A stretch of DNA of 59,495 nt from positions 1 to 59,495 of the forward strand of contig CAIRAY010000019.1 of NCBI GenBank assembly GCA_903876665.1, in the 5' to 3' direction. The stretch is from an uncultured Fibrobacterota bacterium. Lineage in GTDB: Bacteria > Fibrobacterota > Fibrobacteria > Fibrobacterales > Fibrobacteraceae. Below are positions 37,954 through 46,961 of this stretch, piece by piece. The notes beneath the pieces are model-generated. The model had not been told where the DNA came from and ran no database searches. It saw only the letters and a program-made list of their open reading frames with translations. A program made the translations under genes and the position numbers. Position 1 is the stretch's first letter, and every line of letters starts with the position of its first letter.

Positions 37954-38814
37954 ATGACTGAAATTGCAAGTTATTCTTGGTGGAATTTAATTCCGCAACA
38001 CATGGATCCCACCTTGATCCATATCGGTTCTTTCCCGGTGCGCTGGTATGGGCTCATGTATCTGGCAGCATTTTTCACCTGCTATCAGGTGATGTGGCGG
38101 ACCATTCTACGCGACAAGATCAAAGTCAGCAAAGAAAACTTGGATGATCTTTCCGCTTGGATTATTGCTGGCATTCTGATCGGGGCCCGCTTGGGCTACG
38201 TGGCCTTCTACAATCTCGGCTATTATGTGGATCACCCCCTAGACGCCATACTTCCCTTCTCTTTTGATGGTGGCTTTCATTTCACCGGAATTTCGGGAAT
38301 GTCATTCCACGGTGGCCTGATTGGGGCCGTCACGGGCGCGAGCATTTGCATTATCAAGAACAAGTGGAATTATTGGCAATGGAACAACCTGGCCTTCATG
38401 GCTGCTCCACTCGGGTACACCTGGGGCCGCCTAGGGAACTTCATCAACGGCGAGCTTTACGGCCGCACCACGGATTCCCCCATTGGAATGCTGTTTCCCA
38501 TGGATAAAACCAATCACTTGCGCCACCCCTCCCAGCTTTACGAAATGTTCTTTGAGGGTGTGTTCCTTTTTATCATTCTGCAATGGCTATACCGCAAACC
38601 GAGCTTCAAGACTCACATGATGTCCCTGTATCTGATCGGATACGGATCGGTACGTTTCGTCATTGAATTTTTCCGCGAACCCGATGCTCAAATTGGCTTG
38701 AACGCACTGGGTCTCTCACGGGGGCAATTGCTTTGCATGACCATGATTGTGACTGGCGTTGTCCTCTGGGCCCTCCGGGAATTCTTCTTGGGAAAAGCCA
38801 AACCGGCCAAATAA
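37954..38814 (+). CDS. lgt: Prolipoprotein diacylglyceryl transferase
   Basis: Transfers diacylglycerol from phosphatidylglycerol to the lipobox Cys of prolipoproteins in the inner membrane. 286 residues with seven helices. Family motifs: VRWYGLMYLAAF, GARLGYV, GGFHFTGISGMSFHGGLIGA (the H-x-GG-x-G region), the signature GRLGNFINGELYGR and RHPSQLYEM. It serves the lipoproteins seen here (GH45 enzyme, 39421-40113). Convergent with the NUDIX gene; the 70 bases between show no terminator. Confidence 0.96.
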   Translation: MTEIASYSWWNLIPQHMDPTLIHIGSFPVRWYGLMYLAAFFTCYQVMWRTILRDKIKVSKENLDDLSAWIIAGILIGARLGYVAFYNLGYYVDHPLDAILPFSFDGGFHFTGISGMSFHGGLIGAVTGASICIIKNKWNYWQWNNLAFMAAPLGYTWGRLGNFINGELYGRTTDSPIGMLFPMDKTNHLRHPSQLYEMFFEGVFLFIILQWLYRKPSFKTHMMSLYLIGYGSVRFVIEFFREPDAQIGLNALGLSRGQLLCMTMIVTGVVLWALREFFLGKAKPAK

Positions 38815-38884
38815 AAAACGGCTGCGACCCGGTACGGTGATGGTTGTTCCGGCCATGACACAGCGAGTTACCCGCAGAATTCTG

Positions 38885-39424
38885 TTAAAACTTGTGCCGA
38901 TTCAGCACCCAAGCCAAAATATGGTGCGGGTGTTCGATCCCCCCACTGCCAACCCGGGAATCAATTTCGCCCGCATCTAAGCGGTGCAAGTGAATGTCTT
39001 CACTTTCGTCGAATTTTGTTTCTGCCTGTTTGGTTACGTTTTTCGCAAAGACAATGTGGAACATGGCCGACTGCCGGTCCGGATTAACCGAATAGGACTG
39101 GAGACATTCCCATTCCCCACCCCCAAAGCCAGATTCTTCCAGGAGCTCCCGCTTGGCGGCCGCCAAAGCCCCCTCATCCGCATCAATAATCCCAGCAGGG
39201 AATTCCAAAAACCAACGCCGCTGACCGTGCCGGTATTGCCGACCCAGAACCCATTTCCCTTCGGTGTCCCGAGCGAGAATCAATACCCAGTCCGGCTGCT
39301 TCACCACATAAAATGGAGAAATAAGCTTTCCGTTGGGGAGTTTGCAGACTTGCGCCTCAACCCCAAGCCAAGGAGAATCCACCAACATTTTAGATTCTAC
39401 GACTTCCCATATTGGCTCCTTCAT
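38885..39424 (-). CDS. NUDIX hydrolase, ADP-sugar pyrophosphatase type
   Basis: 179 residues. The Nudix box reads GIIDADEGALAAAKRELLEESGF (residues about 76-98), with the metal-binding REx2EE core intact; ten extra-box residues match the ADP-ribose pyrophosphatase subgroup (RQYRHGQRRWFLEFPAG). It would hydrolyse a nucleotide-sugar such as ADP-ribose. Its start codon overlaps the stop of the upstream lipoprotein gene by four bases (ATGA), so they share an mRNA, although a functional link is not obvious. Confidence 0.92.
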   Translation of the reverse strand: MKEPIWEVVESKMLVDSPWLGVEAQVCKLPNGKLISPFYVVKQPDWVLILARDTEGKWVLGRQYRHGQRRWFLEFPAGIIDADEGALAAAKRELLEESGFGGGEWECLQSYSVNPDRQSAMFHIVFAKNVTKQAETKFDESEDIHLHRLDAGEIDSRVGSGGIEHPHHILAWVLNRHKF

Positions 39425-40113
39425 TGCGGACTCCCTGGATCCAGTAAGGATTCATCGGGTGCGACTTTGAGCTGGTTGCGGTATTGCTTTTCGAGCAGGT
39501 AAAGGATGGTTTTGGATTGGGACCACTCCTTTTTCACTCCAATGGTTTCGATGCCACGGGTGATCACCGGCAGAGTCGCCTTCAGATCAAGCTTCCAACG
39601 GCCATCGATCCAGGTGAAGTAAATTATGGGAACCCTGGGCGAGGAGGAGAGACCCCGAGTACCGCGCAGGTTGCGAACCTCCATGGGCCCCAGCTTGAGG
39701 GCACGAATTTTTCGCAATACGCCATTCTTTCCAATAGCCAGACTGAGCATCCGGTCCTTATAAAAACCAACCATCCGATTATCGCGTTCCAGCATCCGGT
39801 ATAAAATAATGGTCATCAATTCATTGAAGGGCCGAGCTTCGACAGCGTTGCGGGATTCAGAGATCGCGGCAACTTCCATTTCATCGACCCAGAGCAGGCT
39901 CGAATCCGTCAAAAATGGCTTCAGGCTATCTGATAATTGTCCTGCCTCAATTCTGGAAAACAGATCCTCATAGGTTGCTTCCAAAAGGGCAAGTCGGCTG
40001 TCCGGAGTGGTTTCCGGAGCCGAATCCACTTCACGGTTTGCGGGCGCAGTGGCGCAGCTACAAAGAAGCACGGCAAGCGCGCAACATTTGATAAGTTTGA
40101 ATTTATGCAACAT
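39421..40113 (-). CDS. Lipoprotein of unknown function
   Basis: 230 residues with a lipoprotein signal peptide: MLHKFKLIKCCALAVLLCSC, lipobox Cys at 20. The mature part begins with a low-complexity linker and then mixes alpha and beta text (ILYRMLERDNRMVGFYKDRM, IIYFTWIDGRWKLDLKATLP). The last segment has the look of an NTF2-like or Tol-type small domain, which I cannot assign. The only usable starts are ATG 40113 or the adjacent TTG, so the 5' end overlaps that of the divergent release-factor-like gene by nine bases. It is translationally coupled to the NUDIX gene. Confidence 0.8.
   Translation of the reverse strand: MLHKFKLIKCCALAVLLCSCATAPANREVDSAPETTPDSRLALLEATYEDLFSRIEAGQLSDSLKPFLTDSSLLWVDEMEVAAISESRNAVEARPFNELMTIILYRMLERDNRMVGFYKDRMLSLAIGKNGVLRKIRALKLGPMEVRNLRGTRGLSSSPRVPIIYFTWIDGRWKLDLKATLPVITRGIETIGVKKEWSQSKTILYLLEKQYRNQLKVAPDESLLDPGSPQ
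40092..40099 (+). promoter_or_regulatory. TAAGTTTG box of the release-factor-like gene
   Basis: TAAGTTTG fits TAnnTTTG and is followed by five bases and the ATG at 40105. The box lies inside the coding start of the divergent lipoprotein gene. Confidence 0.6.
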
Positions 40114-40605
40114 CGAGATGAATACCTGCGGATGAACAACCAGAGCTTACTCGAAGCTTGTACTGTGCGGGGCTACCAAGGGTCAGGCCCTGGAGGGCAG
40201 CACCGCAACAAAACAAACACAGGGGTAAAATTATCCTTTGCGCCCTTTAATCTAGAAATCCGCTGCTGTGAAGACCGTAGTGCACAAGTGAACCGCACTT
40301 TGGCCCTGGGCCGAATGAGACTCCGGATCGCCATCGAGATACGGGAAGTCCCCACCCCGGTCCCGCCCATTCCCTTCCCGGGATCCGCAGGCAGGGTGAG
40401 CCCCGAAAACCCCCTATTCCCACTCTTCGTTGCAGACTGCCTGGACCGGATTGCGGAAGCAACAGGGGATCACCGCCCCGCCGCCAAAGCCTGGGGAATT
40501 AGCAGCTCCGCGCTACTTCGAATTCTGTTCCAAGAAAAAGCAATCATCGAGGCAACCCAGAAAATCCGCCAGCAAGCAGGCCTGGGCCCATTAAAAGCGC
40601 CCTAG
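40105..40605 (+). CDS. Release-factor-like peptidyl-tRNA hydrolase (GGQ protein)
   Basis: 166 residues. Residues about 22-40 hold the class I release factor signature with GSGPGGQHRNKTNTGVKL; the GGQ loop catalyses peptidyl-tRNA hydrolysis in the ribosome. There is no stop-codon-recognition domain, so it is of the rescue type (ArfB- or PrfH-like) rather than RF1/RF2. The C-terminal part (ATGDHRPAAKAWGISSSALLRIL) is not the basic tail of ArfB, so the exact class is open. Start at 40105 from the TAAGTTTG box and conserved text; the frame upstream is the shadow of the lipoprotein gene. It overlaps the convergent GGDEF gene by four bases. Confidence 0.87.
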   Translation: MQHRDEYLRMNNQSLLEACTVRGYQGSGPGGQHRNKTNTGVKLSFAPFNLEIRCCEDRSAQVNRTLALGRMRLRIAIEIREVPTPVPPIPFPGSAGRVSPENPLFPLFVADCLDRIAEATGDHRPAAKAWGISSSALLRILFQEKAIIEATQKIRQQAGLGPLKAP

Positions 40606-41840
40606 GGATCCGAGCAAACGAGGCAATCCTTCCCTTTGGCCTTGGCCTCGAGAAGGAGGCGGTCCGATTCTTTAATCATCTCTTCCAAGGAATCCATGGG
40701 GTGCAACGCCACTCCACAGCTGACGGTGATGGAAAACTCCACCCCCTCAAACCGCATCCGGTGTTCCCTAACCCGTGCAACCATTCGACTCATCACCAAA
40801 CAAGCATCCCTGGTGGACTCGAGACCTGCAAGCATAATGCAGTATTCCTCGCCCCCGAATCGTGCAACCACATCAGTATCCCGAAGGCAACCTTTGAGAA
40901 TCCTTCCCGTATCCAGAATGGCAATATCTCCCGCCGCGTGTCCCAAGGTATCGTTCACCTTTTTGAAATTATCGATATCGATCATCGCAACAGCGACATT
41001 GATCTTGCCCCGGCGGACCTGGGCAAATAATTTTTCAGCGGTCTCATAAAAATGACGACGATTGAAAAGACCGGTCAGGGAGTCTTTGCGGCTCAGCTCA
41101 AGAATTTCTTGGAAGGATTCGGCAATGGCCAAATTTTGCATCACCCGCACAATAACCTCGTGCAAAAGGCGTGGTGGCTTGGTGATCACATCATTGGCGC
41201 CGATCCGCAAAAACTGCAAGGTTTCCTGGTCATTCTCCCCGTCGGCAAGACCTATAATGGGAAGCTCCTGTTTGTTGGTCTTTTCCCGGATCGCATGAAT
41301 CAAGGCCTCGCCGGACATGCCCGGCATGTCCATTTCCGTGAGGACCAGGCGAATTTCGGAGTGCTCCGCAAGCATATTCAAAGCATCTATTCCATTTTTT
41401 GCCTGCAGCATGTGAAACCCATGCTTTTTCAGGACATTGCAGAATAAATTGCGTACAACCTGCTCATTATCGACAACTAGAATCTTTATTTTTCCCTGGA
41501 ATTGAGCCCTTCGCAATAAGGAGATGATCTGAAAATGATTATGCTGGCCATAATCCATGACATAATCCAGAACATTCTCCGCCTTGATCAGCATATTGGC
41601 TTTCACCGGCAGACCATCACTGATAACAATTGTCGGCAATTGGCCCAAGGGAGAGGCGACATTGGCACAGAGCCGCTGACTCACAACTCCGGCCAACACA
41701 TCAGATCCAGGTTCGACCAGAAAGGCCTGGGCCGCGGAAATAGAGGAAAACACGTGGCAATCATGCCCCAGAATGGACTCGATTCGCTGGATAAGCGAAG
41801 AAAGCCGTGCGGTGCGATCTTCTACAAAAAGGATATTCAC
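40602..41840 (-). CDS. GGDEF diguanylate cyclase with receiver domains
   Basis: 412 residues. Residues 1-110 look like a degenerate receiver (MNILFVEDRT). Residues about 117-235 form a second receiver (KILVVDNEQ), but its phospho-acceptor position reads LTEMDMPG, with Glu169 where Asp is expected, so it may mimic the phosphorylated state. The GGDEF domain (about 250-410) has DSLTGLFNRRHF, DIDNFKKVNDTLGH and the active GGEEY (329-333). An I-site R320-x-x-D323 is five residues upstream, allowing product inhibition by c-di-GMP. Start is GTG at 41840, four bases after a TACAATAT box. No EAL domain gene lies nearby. Confidence 0.9.
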   Translation of the reverse strand: MNILFVEDRTARLSSLIQRIESILGHDCHVFSSISAAQAFLVEPGSDVLAGVVSQRLCANVASPLGQLPTIVISDGLPVKANMLIKAENVLDYVMDYGQHNHFQIISLLRRAQFQGKIKILVVDNEQVVRNLFCNVLKKHGFHMLQAKNGIDALNMLAEHSEIRLVLTEMDMPGMSGEALIHAIREKTNKQELPIIGLADGENDQETLQFLRIGANDVITKPPRLLHEVIVRVMQNLAIAESFQEILELSRKDSLTGLFNRRHFYETAEKLFAQVRRGKINVAVAMIDIDNFKKVNDTLGHAAGDIAILDTGRILKGCLRDTDVVARFGGEEYCIMLAGLESTRDACLVMSRMVARVREHRMRFEGVEFSITVSCGVALHPMDSLEEMIKESDRLLLEAKAKGKDCLVCSDP

Positions 41841-41844
41841 ACGG

Positions 41845-41852
41845 ATATTGTA
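41845..41852 (-). promoter_or_regulatory. TACAATAT box at the GGDEF gene start
   Basis: TACAATAT on the minus strand with four bases to the GTG at 41840. Leaderless arrangement. Confidence 0.5.
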
Positions 41853-41966
41853 TCAAAAACATTTGAATGATTGTCCACAAAAATGCTCGCGCTTCAATCA
41901 TTTCCTTCTCCGGACCCATTCTTTTCTAAATTCGCCTACGCGAATATATGCATCAAGGAGCATATC

Positions 41967-43742
41967 ATGGAAAACCCCGCCCCTACGACTTCCGGTCTAT
42001 CCCGACTGATTTCCCGTATTCCTGCGGCCTTTACTCCCATCCTGGCAACGGTCCTCAAGGAAGGTTACTCCCGGCACGATTTCCTCAAAGACTTCCTCTC
42101 AGGCATCATTGTTGGAATCGTTGCCCTGCCTCTCGCCATCGCATTTGGAATTGCCTCAGGCGTAACGCCCGCCCAAGGAATGATTACCGCCATTTTAGGC
42201 GGATTCATTACCGCCTTTCTCGGAGGTAGTCGCGCCCAGGTTTCCGGTCCAACGGGTGCCTTTATTGTCATCATTTATGGAATTATCCAAAAATACGGAT
42301 ACGACGGCCTTGCTACTGCGACGCTTATCGCGGGTGTCCTTCTTATAGGCATGGGTCTTGCACGCTTTGGCGGGGTCCTGCAGTTTATCCCCTTCCCGGT
42401 AATCGTCGGATTTACCTCCGGAATCGCCCTGATTATTGCCACCGGGCAAATTCCCTCCTTCCTCGGACTTGTACTGGAAAAGGACCCTGCAGACTGGGTT
42501 CACAAAATTGGAGTGTATGCCCAGCACCTGACCCAAATCAATTTATGGACCGTAACCATCGCAGTTCTGGCGCTTCTTTTGATCATGTCCTGGCCAAAAT
42601 TTTCCTCCCGGGGCGCATCAAAATTTCTCTCCAGAATTCCAGGATCCCTCGTGGCAATCCTGGTCACTACGGCCCTGGCAAAATTCCTGGACCTTCCCAT
42701 TTTGACGATTGGAGATAAATACGGAGTCGTTCCATCCACAATACCCCTACCCCATTTGCCCTCCATCAGCTTTGAACTGGTTCGGGAAATGTTCTCACCC
42801 GCCATGACCATTGCCATGCTTGCCGGAATCGAATCGCTACTCTCCGCTGTGGTTGCGGACGGCATGACCGGCCATAAGCACCGACCCAATATGGAACTGG
42901 TGGCGCAAGGGGTTGCCAACATCGTTTCTCCGCTCTTCGGAGGGATCCCCTCCACCGGCGCAATCGCACGTACCGCAACGAATATCCGCAACGGAGGACG
43001 TTCGCCGGTTTCTGGAATTGTTCACGCCATTGTTCTCCTTTTGATCATGCTCTTCATTGGCAAGTGGGCCGCTCTAATTCCCATGGCAACCCTGGCTGCA
43101 ATTCTTTTGGTAGTTGCATACAACATGTCGGAATGGCGAACCTTCGTCAAGCTGTTCAAAGCCCCCAAAAGCGATCTGATCGTGCTGTTGCTCACTTTCG
43201 CATTGACCGTCATTGTGGACCTCACGGTAGCAATCCAAGTGGGCGTAGTTGCTGGCGCCATCCTCTTTATTCGGCGCATGGCCGAAGTGACCCAGGTGAA
43301 TGTGGTCACCAAATCCATCCGCGATGATGACGAAGAAATTGCTGATCCCATGAACGTGGCGGCACGTGCTATCCCGACAGGCGTAATCGTCTATGAAGTT
43401 TATGGCTCCTTTTTCTTTGGCGCGGTCGAGAAATTCAACAGCATCCTCTCCGAACTGGAGCGCCCTCCCAAAGTATTGATCATCCGCATGCGAGCGGTTC
43501 TTTCCATTGACAGCTCTGGCCTGCACTTCCTGGAAGACATGATCAAACGTTGCGAAAAAGAAAAGGTCCGCCTGATTCTAAGTGGCGTTCACATGCAACC
43601 CACCATCGCCATGACCAATGCCGGCTTAATCGACATGCTCGGTGACGATAACTTCTCCGCCAACATAGACCAGGCCCTCACCATGGCCCGCAACTATCTA
43701 GGTGTCAAGTCCGTGGAATCCCCCATCGTTACACAGGTATAA
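41967..43742 (+). CDS. SulP/SLC26 family anion transporter with STAS domain
   Basis: 591 residues: about twelve to fourteen helices (60-470) followed by a cytoplasmic STAS domain (about 470-585). Transport part: GIIVGIVALPLAIAFGIASG (the N-terminal signature), AFLGGSRAQVSGPTGAFIVI, and GGIPSTGAIARTATNIRNGG. STAS part: VLIIRMRAVLSIDSSGLHFLE. Members carry sulfate, bicarbonate or dicarboxylates; substrate cannot be decided. The ATG at 41967 has GGAG upstream and is chosen over 41871. It is followed by ffh with its own promoter. Confidence 0.93.
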   Translation: MENPAPTTSGLSRLISRIPAAFTPILATVLKEGYSRHDFLKDFLSGIIVGIVALPLAIAFGIASGVTPAQGMITAILGGFITAFLGGSRAQVSGPTGAFIVIIYGIIQKYGYDGLATATLIAGVLLIGMGLARFGGVLQFIPFPVIVGFTSGIALIIATGQIPSFLGLVLEKDPADWVHKIGVYAQHLTQINLWTVTIAVLALLLIMSWPKFSSRGASKFLSRIPGSLVAILVTTALAKFLDLPILTIGDKYGVVPSTIPLPHLPSISFELVREMFSPAMTIAMLAGIESLLSAVVADGMTGHKHRPNMELVAQGVANIVSPLFGGIPSTGAIARTATNIRNGGRSPVSGIVHAIVLLLIMLFIGKWAALIPMATLAAILLVVAYNMSEWRTFVKLFKAPKSDLIVLLLTFALTVIVDLTVAIQVGVVAGAILFIRRMAEVTQVNVVTKSIRDDDEEIADPMNVAARAIPTGVIVYEVYGSFFFGAVEKFNSILSELERPPKVLIIRMRAVLSIDSSGLHFLEDMIKRCEKEKVRLILSGVHMQPTIAMTNAGLIDMLGDDNFSANIDQALTMARNYLGVKSVESPIVTQV

Positions 43743-43761
43743 CAGGCCACGGCTCAATTTC

Positions 43762-43769
43762 TATCTTTG
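43762..43769 (+). promoter_or_regulatory. TATCTTTG box before ffh
   Basis: TATCTTTG with seven bases to the ATG at 43777. No Shine-Dalgarno sequence. Confidence 0.6.
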
Positions 43770-43776
43770 GACCACT

Positions 43777-45147
43777 ATGTTTACACAACTGACCGATAGC
43801 CTAGAATCAACCCTCAAAAATCTTCGTGGCCAAGGGAAACTTTCGGAAGACAATGTCGCCGAAGCCCTGCGCGAAGTCCGCCGCTCCTTCTTGGAAGCTG
43901 ATGTCAATTTTGCCGTCACCCGGGACTTTGTCAAATCCGTAAAGGAAAAAGTCCTAGGGCAAGATGTCCTGCTCTCGGTTACCCCGGGCCAGCAAATCGT
44001 AAAGATCATCCATGACGAGCTGGTTGAAATCATGGGGGGCACGGCCAAAGAGCCTCGCCTGGATGGACGCGCACCGGTGGGAATCATGATGTGCGGCCTG
44101 CAAGGTTCGGGCAAGACCACCTTTGCAGGAAAGCTCGCCCTATTCCTTCGGTCGAAGCGAAAAAAGAACCCCCTACTCGTTGCCGCCGACGTTTACCGCC
44201 CCGCCGCCATCAAGCAGTTGCAGGTGCTGGGCAAGTCCATCCAAGTCCCTGTATACGATGAGGGCCAAGGCAATCCGGTCGACATCATCAAACATGGCTA
44301 CGAATATGCCAAGGCCCATGGCCACGATGTGGTGATTTACGATACCGCAGGTCGCCTACAGGTTGACGAAGAACTGATGCGGGAGCTCGAGCTCGCACGC
44401 GACGCCGTACATCCTGATGAGATCCTCTTCGTTGCAGACGCGATGATCGGTCAGGAAGCCGTCAATGTCGCAGAGACCTTCTACAAGCGGCTAAACTTTA
44501 CCGGAGTCTGCTTATCCAAAATGGATGGCGACACCCGCGGTGGCGCAGCCCTTTCCATTCGCAAAATTACGGGCAAACCCGTTGTATTCATTGGCACCGG
44601 CGAAAAACTCCACGAAATCGACGTGTTCCATCCAGAACGCATGGCCAGCCGAATCCTGGGCATGGGCGATGTGGTTTCCCTGGTCGAAAAAGCCCAGCTG
44701 GCGATCGATGAAAAAGACGCCAAGAACCTGACCAAGCGGATCATGAACAACCAGTTTGACCTTGAGGATTTCCTCAGTCAACTGCGCACCATCAAAAAAA
44801 TGGGCGCCATTAAGGATCTTCTGGGTCTGATTCCTGGACTCAATAAAATCCCCTTGGGCGACATCAATGAAAAAGACATGGTTCATGTCGAAGCGGCCCT
44901 GAGCTCCATGACCCCGCGCGAACGCAAGAACCCCAGACTGATTGACGGCAGCCGTCGCAAGCGAATCGCTGCAGGCTCAGGCACCAGCGTGCAAAAGGTC
45001 AATCAAGTGCTTCAGCAATACGAACAGATGAAAGACATGATGAAAAAGATGTCCGGAATGATGCACAAAGGCATGCCCCAGGCAGGCGTGAATCCTGGCC
45101 AAGGTGAAAAATTTCACCCCAAAAAAGACAAGAAAAAGAAGCGATAG
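43777..45147 (+). CDS. ffh: Signal recognition particle GTPase
   Basis: Recognises signal sequences on nascent chains and delivers ribosomes to FtsY. 456 residues: N domain (1-95), G domain with P-loop GLQGSGKTTFAGKLA, VAADVYRPAA, DTAGRLQVDEELM and LSKMDGDTRGGAAL, and the M domain (about 300-430) with MTPRERKNPRLIDGSRRKRIAAGSG, the 4.5S RNA-binding loop. The methionine-rich C-terminal part ends in a Lys-rich tail. The start MFTQLTDSLE agrees with the family; the upstream ATG at 43702 is inside the SulP gene. Transcribed separately. Confidence 0.97.
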   Translation: MFTQLTDSLESTLKNLRGQGKLSEDNVAEALREVRRSFLEADVNFAVTRDFVKSVKEKVLGQDVLLSVTPGQQIVKIIHDELVEIMGGTAKEPRLDGRAPVGIMMCGLQGSGKTTFAGKLALFLRSKRKKNPLLVAADVYRPAAIKQLQVLGKSIQVPVYDEGQGNPVDIIKHGYEYAKAHGHDVVIYDTAGRLQVDEELMRELELARDAVHPDEILFVADAMIGQEAVNVAETFYKRLNFTGVCLSKMDGDTRGGAALSIRKITGKPVVFIGTGEKLHEIDVFHPERMASRILGMGDVVSLVEKAQLAIDEKDAKNLTKRIMNNQFDLEDFLSQLRTIKKMGAIKDLLGLIPGLNKIPLGDINEKDMVHVEAALSSMTPRERKNPRLIDGSRRKRIAAGSGTSVQKVNQVLQQYEQMKDMMKKMSGMMHKGMPQAGVNPGQGEKFHPKKDKKKKR

Positions 45148-45212
45148 TCTGATTGTATCTCGTTTAGAGCAATAAAACACCATTAACTGCCGATATTGGC
45201 TTTTTTAAATGG

Positions 45213-45220
45213 TATATTAC
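45213..45220 (+). promoter_or_regulatory. TATATTAC box before hipB
   Basis: TATATTAC with five bases to the ATG at 45226, again with no Shine-Dalgarno site. Confidence 0.5.
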
Positions 45221-45225
45221 TCTTT

Positions 45226-45561
45226 ATGGAATACTATGCAAATCCTAACCAGCATATCCTGGAAGACCTCGGTAGTCGGCTAAAGCACCACCGTCTCCAT
45301 GCCAATATGAGCCAGAGCGCCCTTGCGGAAAAAATGGGTGTTGCCCTGAAAACCATTCAGAATCTGGAGAGTGGCAAAAATCCAACCCTCGAAACCGTTG
45401 TGTCCGCCCTACGCGGACTGAACCTTTTGGCTAACCTAGACCAATTCATCCCCATCCCCGGACCCAGCCCCATTGAGCTGGCCAAACGTGGCGGGCTCGA
45501 GCGCAAAAGGGCTCGAACCATTGTCTTGAAAGAACCTAAACCCGGTGAATGGAAATGGTAG
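45226..45561 (+). CDS. hipB: HipB-like antitoxin, XRE-family repressor
   Basis: 111 residues with a helix-turn-helix of the XRE type at about 15-70 (LGSRLKHHRLHANMSQSALAEKM and KTIQNLESGKNPTLETVVS). It would bind the operator of its own operon and neutralise HipA. The first ATG at 45196 is upstream of the promoter and rejected. The C-terminus (PGEWKW) is short and Trp-rich. Its end overlaps the start of the hipA-like gene by 13 bases, the usual antitoxin-first order. Confidence 0.88.
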   Translation: MEYYANPNQHILEDLGSRLKHHRLHANMSQSALAEKMGVALKTIQNLESGKNPTLETVVSALRGLNLLANLDQFIPIPGPSPIELAKRGGLERKRARTIVLKEPKPGEWKW

Positions 45562-46874
45562 CCCGCGTCGATGTCGCCCAAATTCTATTATGGGATCGGG
45601 AAGTCGCCGCCATCTCCTGGGACAATTCGCGCAACCTAGGATTTTTTCAATTTCATCCGGATTTTTTGACGAGCAATATCCAAATTGCCCCCGTCACCAT
45701 GCCATTGTCCCCTCAGGTGTACAGCTTCCCTGGGCTTCCCAAGGACACCTTCCGCGGCTTGCCGGGCTTAGTTTCGGACTCTTTGCCCGACCGTTTTGGC
45801 AACGCCCTGATCGACCAGTGGTTGGCTCGCCAAGGCCGAAGCCTCGCCAGTTTCAGCCCGGTGGAGCGCCTGTGCTATATCGGAGTGCGTGGCATGGGGG
45901 CCTTGGAATACCGGCCAATCCTTCACCCTCCTGCATCGAGCCGGTCTACCTCCATTGAACTCCAGGAGCTGGTGGAATTGGCCAACACCATGCTTGCGAA
46001 AAGGGCTTCCCTGCGAACCCGCTGGACCGAGGCCGACGAAGTAAACCGCCAAGCCATGGATCACATGCTGCGCGTGGGCACCTCCGCCGGGGGCGCGAGG
46101 GCCAAGGCCGTCATTGCTTGGAATCCCACAACCAACGAAATCCGCTCCGGCCAAGCCAAAGTCCCGGAGGGTTTCGAACATTGGTTGCTGAAATTCGACG
46201 GAGTCCATGGCAACCGGGACAAGGAAAGCCAGGACATTCCCAGTTATGGGAAAATTGAATACGCCTACTCCCTCATGGCCCGCGTGGCAGGAATCACCAT
46301 GATGGACTGCCAGCTGCTTCCGGAAAATGGACGCAACCATTTTATGACGCGTCGATTTGACCGTTTACCCGATGGTCAAAAACTCCACATGCTTTCCCTT
46401 TGCGCCATGGGCCATTTCGATTTCAATATGGCGGGGGGGTATTCCTATGAACAGGCCATGTCCTTGATCCAGCAAATGGGAATGGGCCATGGAGCCATCG
46501 TAGAAATGTACCGGCGCATGCTGTTCAACATTGTGGGCCGCAACCAGGACGACCACACCCGCAATACCGCATTTCTGATGGACAAAACCGGCAAATGGAC
46601 CCTAGCGCCCGCCTTTGATCTCACCTACTCTTACAACCCGGACGGAGCATGGACCAACACCCATCAAATGACGGCAAATGGAAAGCGAGATCAATTTACC
46701 CCAGAAGACCTCGAGGCGGTAGCCAGGCCATTTCGCATCCGCACCTGGAAAACGGTTTTGGATCAGGTATGCCAAGCGATTTCCGAGTGGCCCAAGCTTG
46801 CCCAACGAGTGGGAGTCCCCAAAACCATTGCAGCGGAAATCAGCAAAACCCATCGTTTGTATCTTCACAAATAA
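45549..46874 (+). CDS. hipA: HipA-like serine/threonine kinase toxin
   Basis: 441 residues of the HipA family. In E. coli HipA phosphorylates glutamyl-tRNA synthetase and causes persistence. The N-terminal domain (PGLPKDTFRGLPGLVSDSLPD) is of the HipA_N type. The kinase domain has GTSAGGARAKAVIAW (Gly-rich loop), NQDDHTRNTAFLMD (catalytic D...N) and APAFDLTYS (DFD-like Mg site), all present, so it should be active. The whole gene overlaps hipB by 13 bases. Relatives with this GGARAK loop and the longer N-terminus are often encoded on chromosomes in Bacteroidota. Confidence 0.9.
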   Translation: MEMVARVDVAQILLWDREVAAISWDNSRNLGFFQFHPDFLTSNIQIAPVTMPLSPQVYSFPGLPKDTFRGLPGLVSDSLPDRFGNALIDQWLARQGRSLASFSPVERLCYIGVRGMGALEYRPILHPPASSRSTSIELQELVELANTMLAKRASLRTRWTEADEVNRQAMDHMLRVGTSAGGARAKAVIAWNPTTNEIRSGQAKVPEGFEHWLLKFDGVHGNRDKESQDIPSYGKIEYAYSLMARVAGITMMDCQLLPENGRNHFMTRRFDRLPDGQKLHMLSLCAMGHFDFNMAGGYSYEQAMSLIQQMGMGHGAIVEMYRRMLFNIVGRNQDDHTRNTAFLMDKTGKWTLAPAFDLTYSYNPDGAWTNTHQMTANGKRDQFTPEDLEAVARPFRIRTWKTVLDQVCQAISEWPKLAQRVGVPKTIAAEISKTHRLYLHK

Positions 46875-46948
46875 TGCGATTTACCGCAATCGTGCAAAAA
46901 TGCAAAGCCACAAGGTGGCCATTGCATGCATTCTTGGCCGATTTGAAG

Positions 46949-46956
46949 TATTCTTA
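46949..46956 (+). promoter_or_regulatory. TATTCTTA box before the glycoside hydrolase gene
   Basis: TATTCTTA with five bases to the ATG at 46962. Leaderless arrangement. Confidence 0.45.
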
Positions 46957-46961
46957 TCTTC

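Noticed and set aside
43742..43762. A -33 TTTG element partnered with TAnnTTTG boxes
   Set aside because: I looked upstream of several boxes and found no consistent TTTG at the expected distance, so only the downstream element is claimed.
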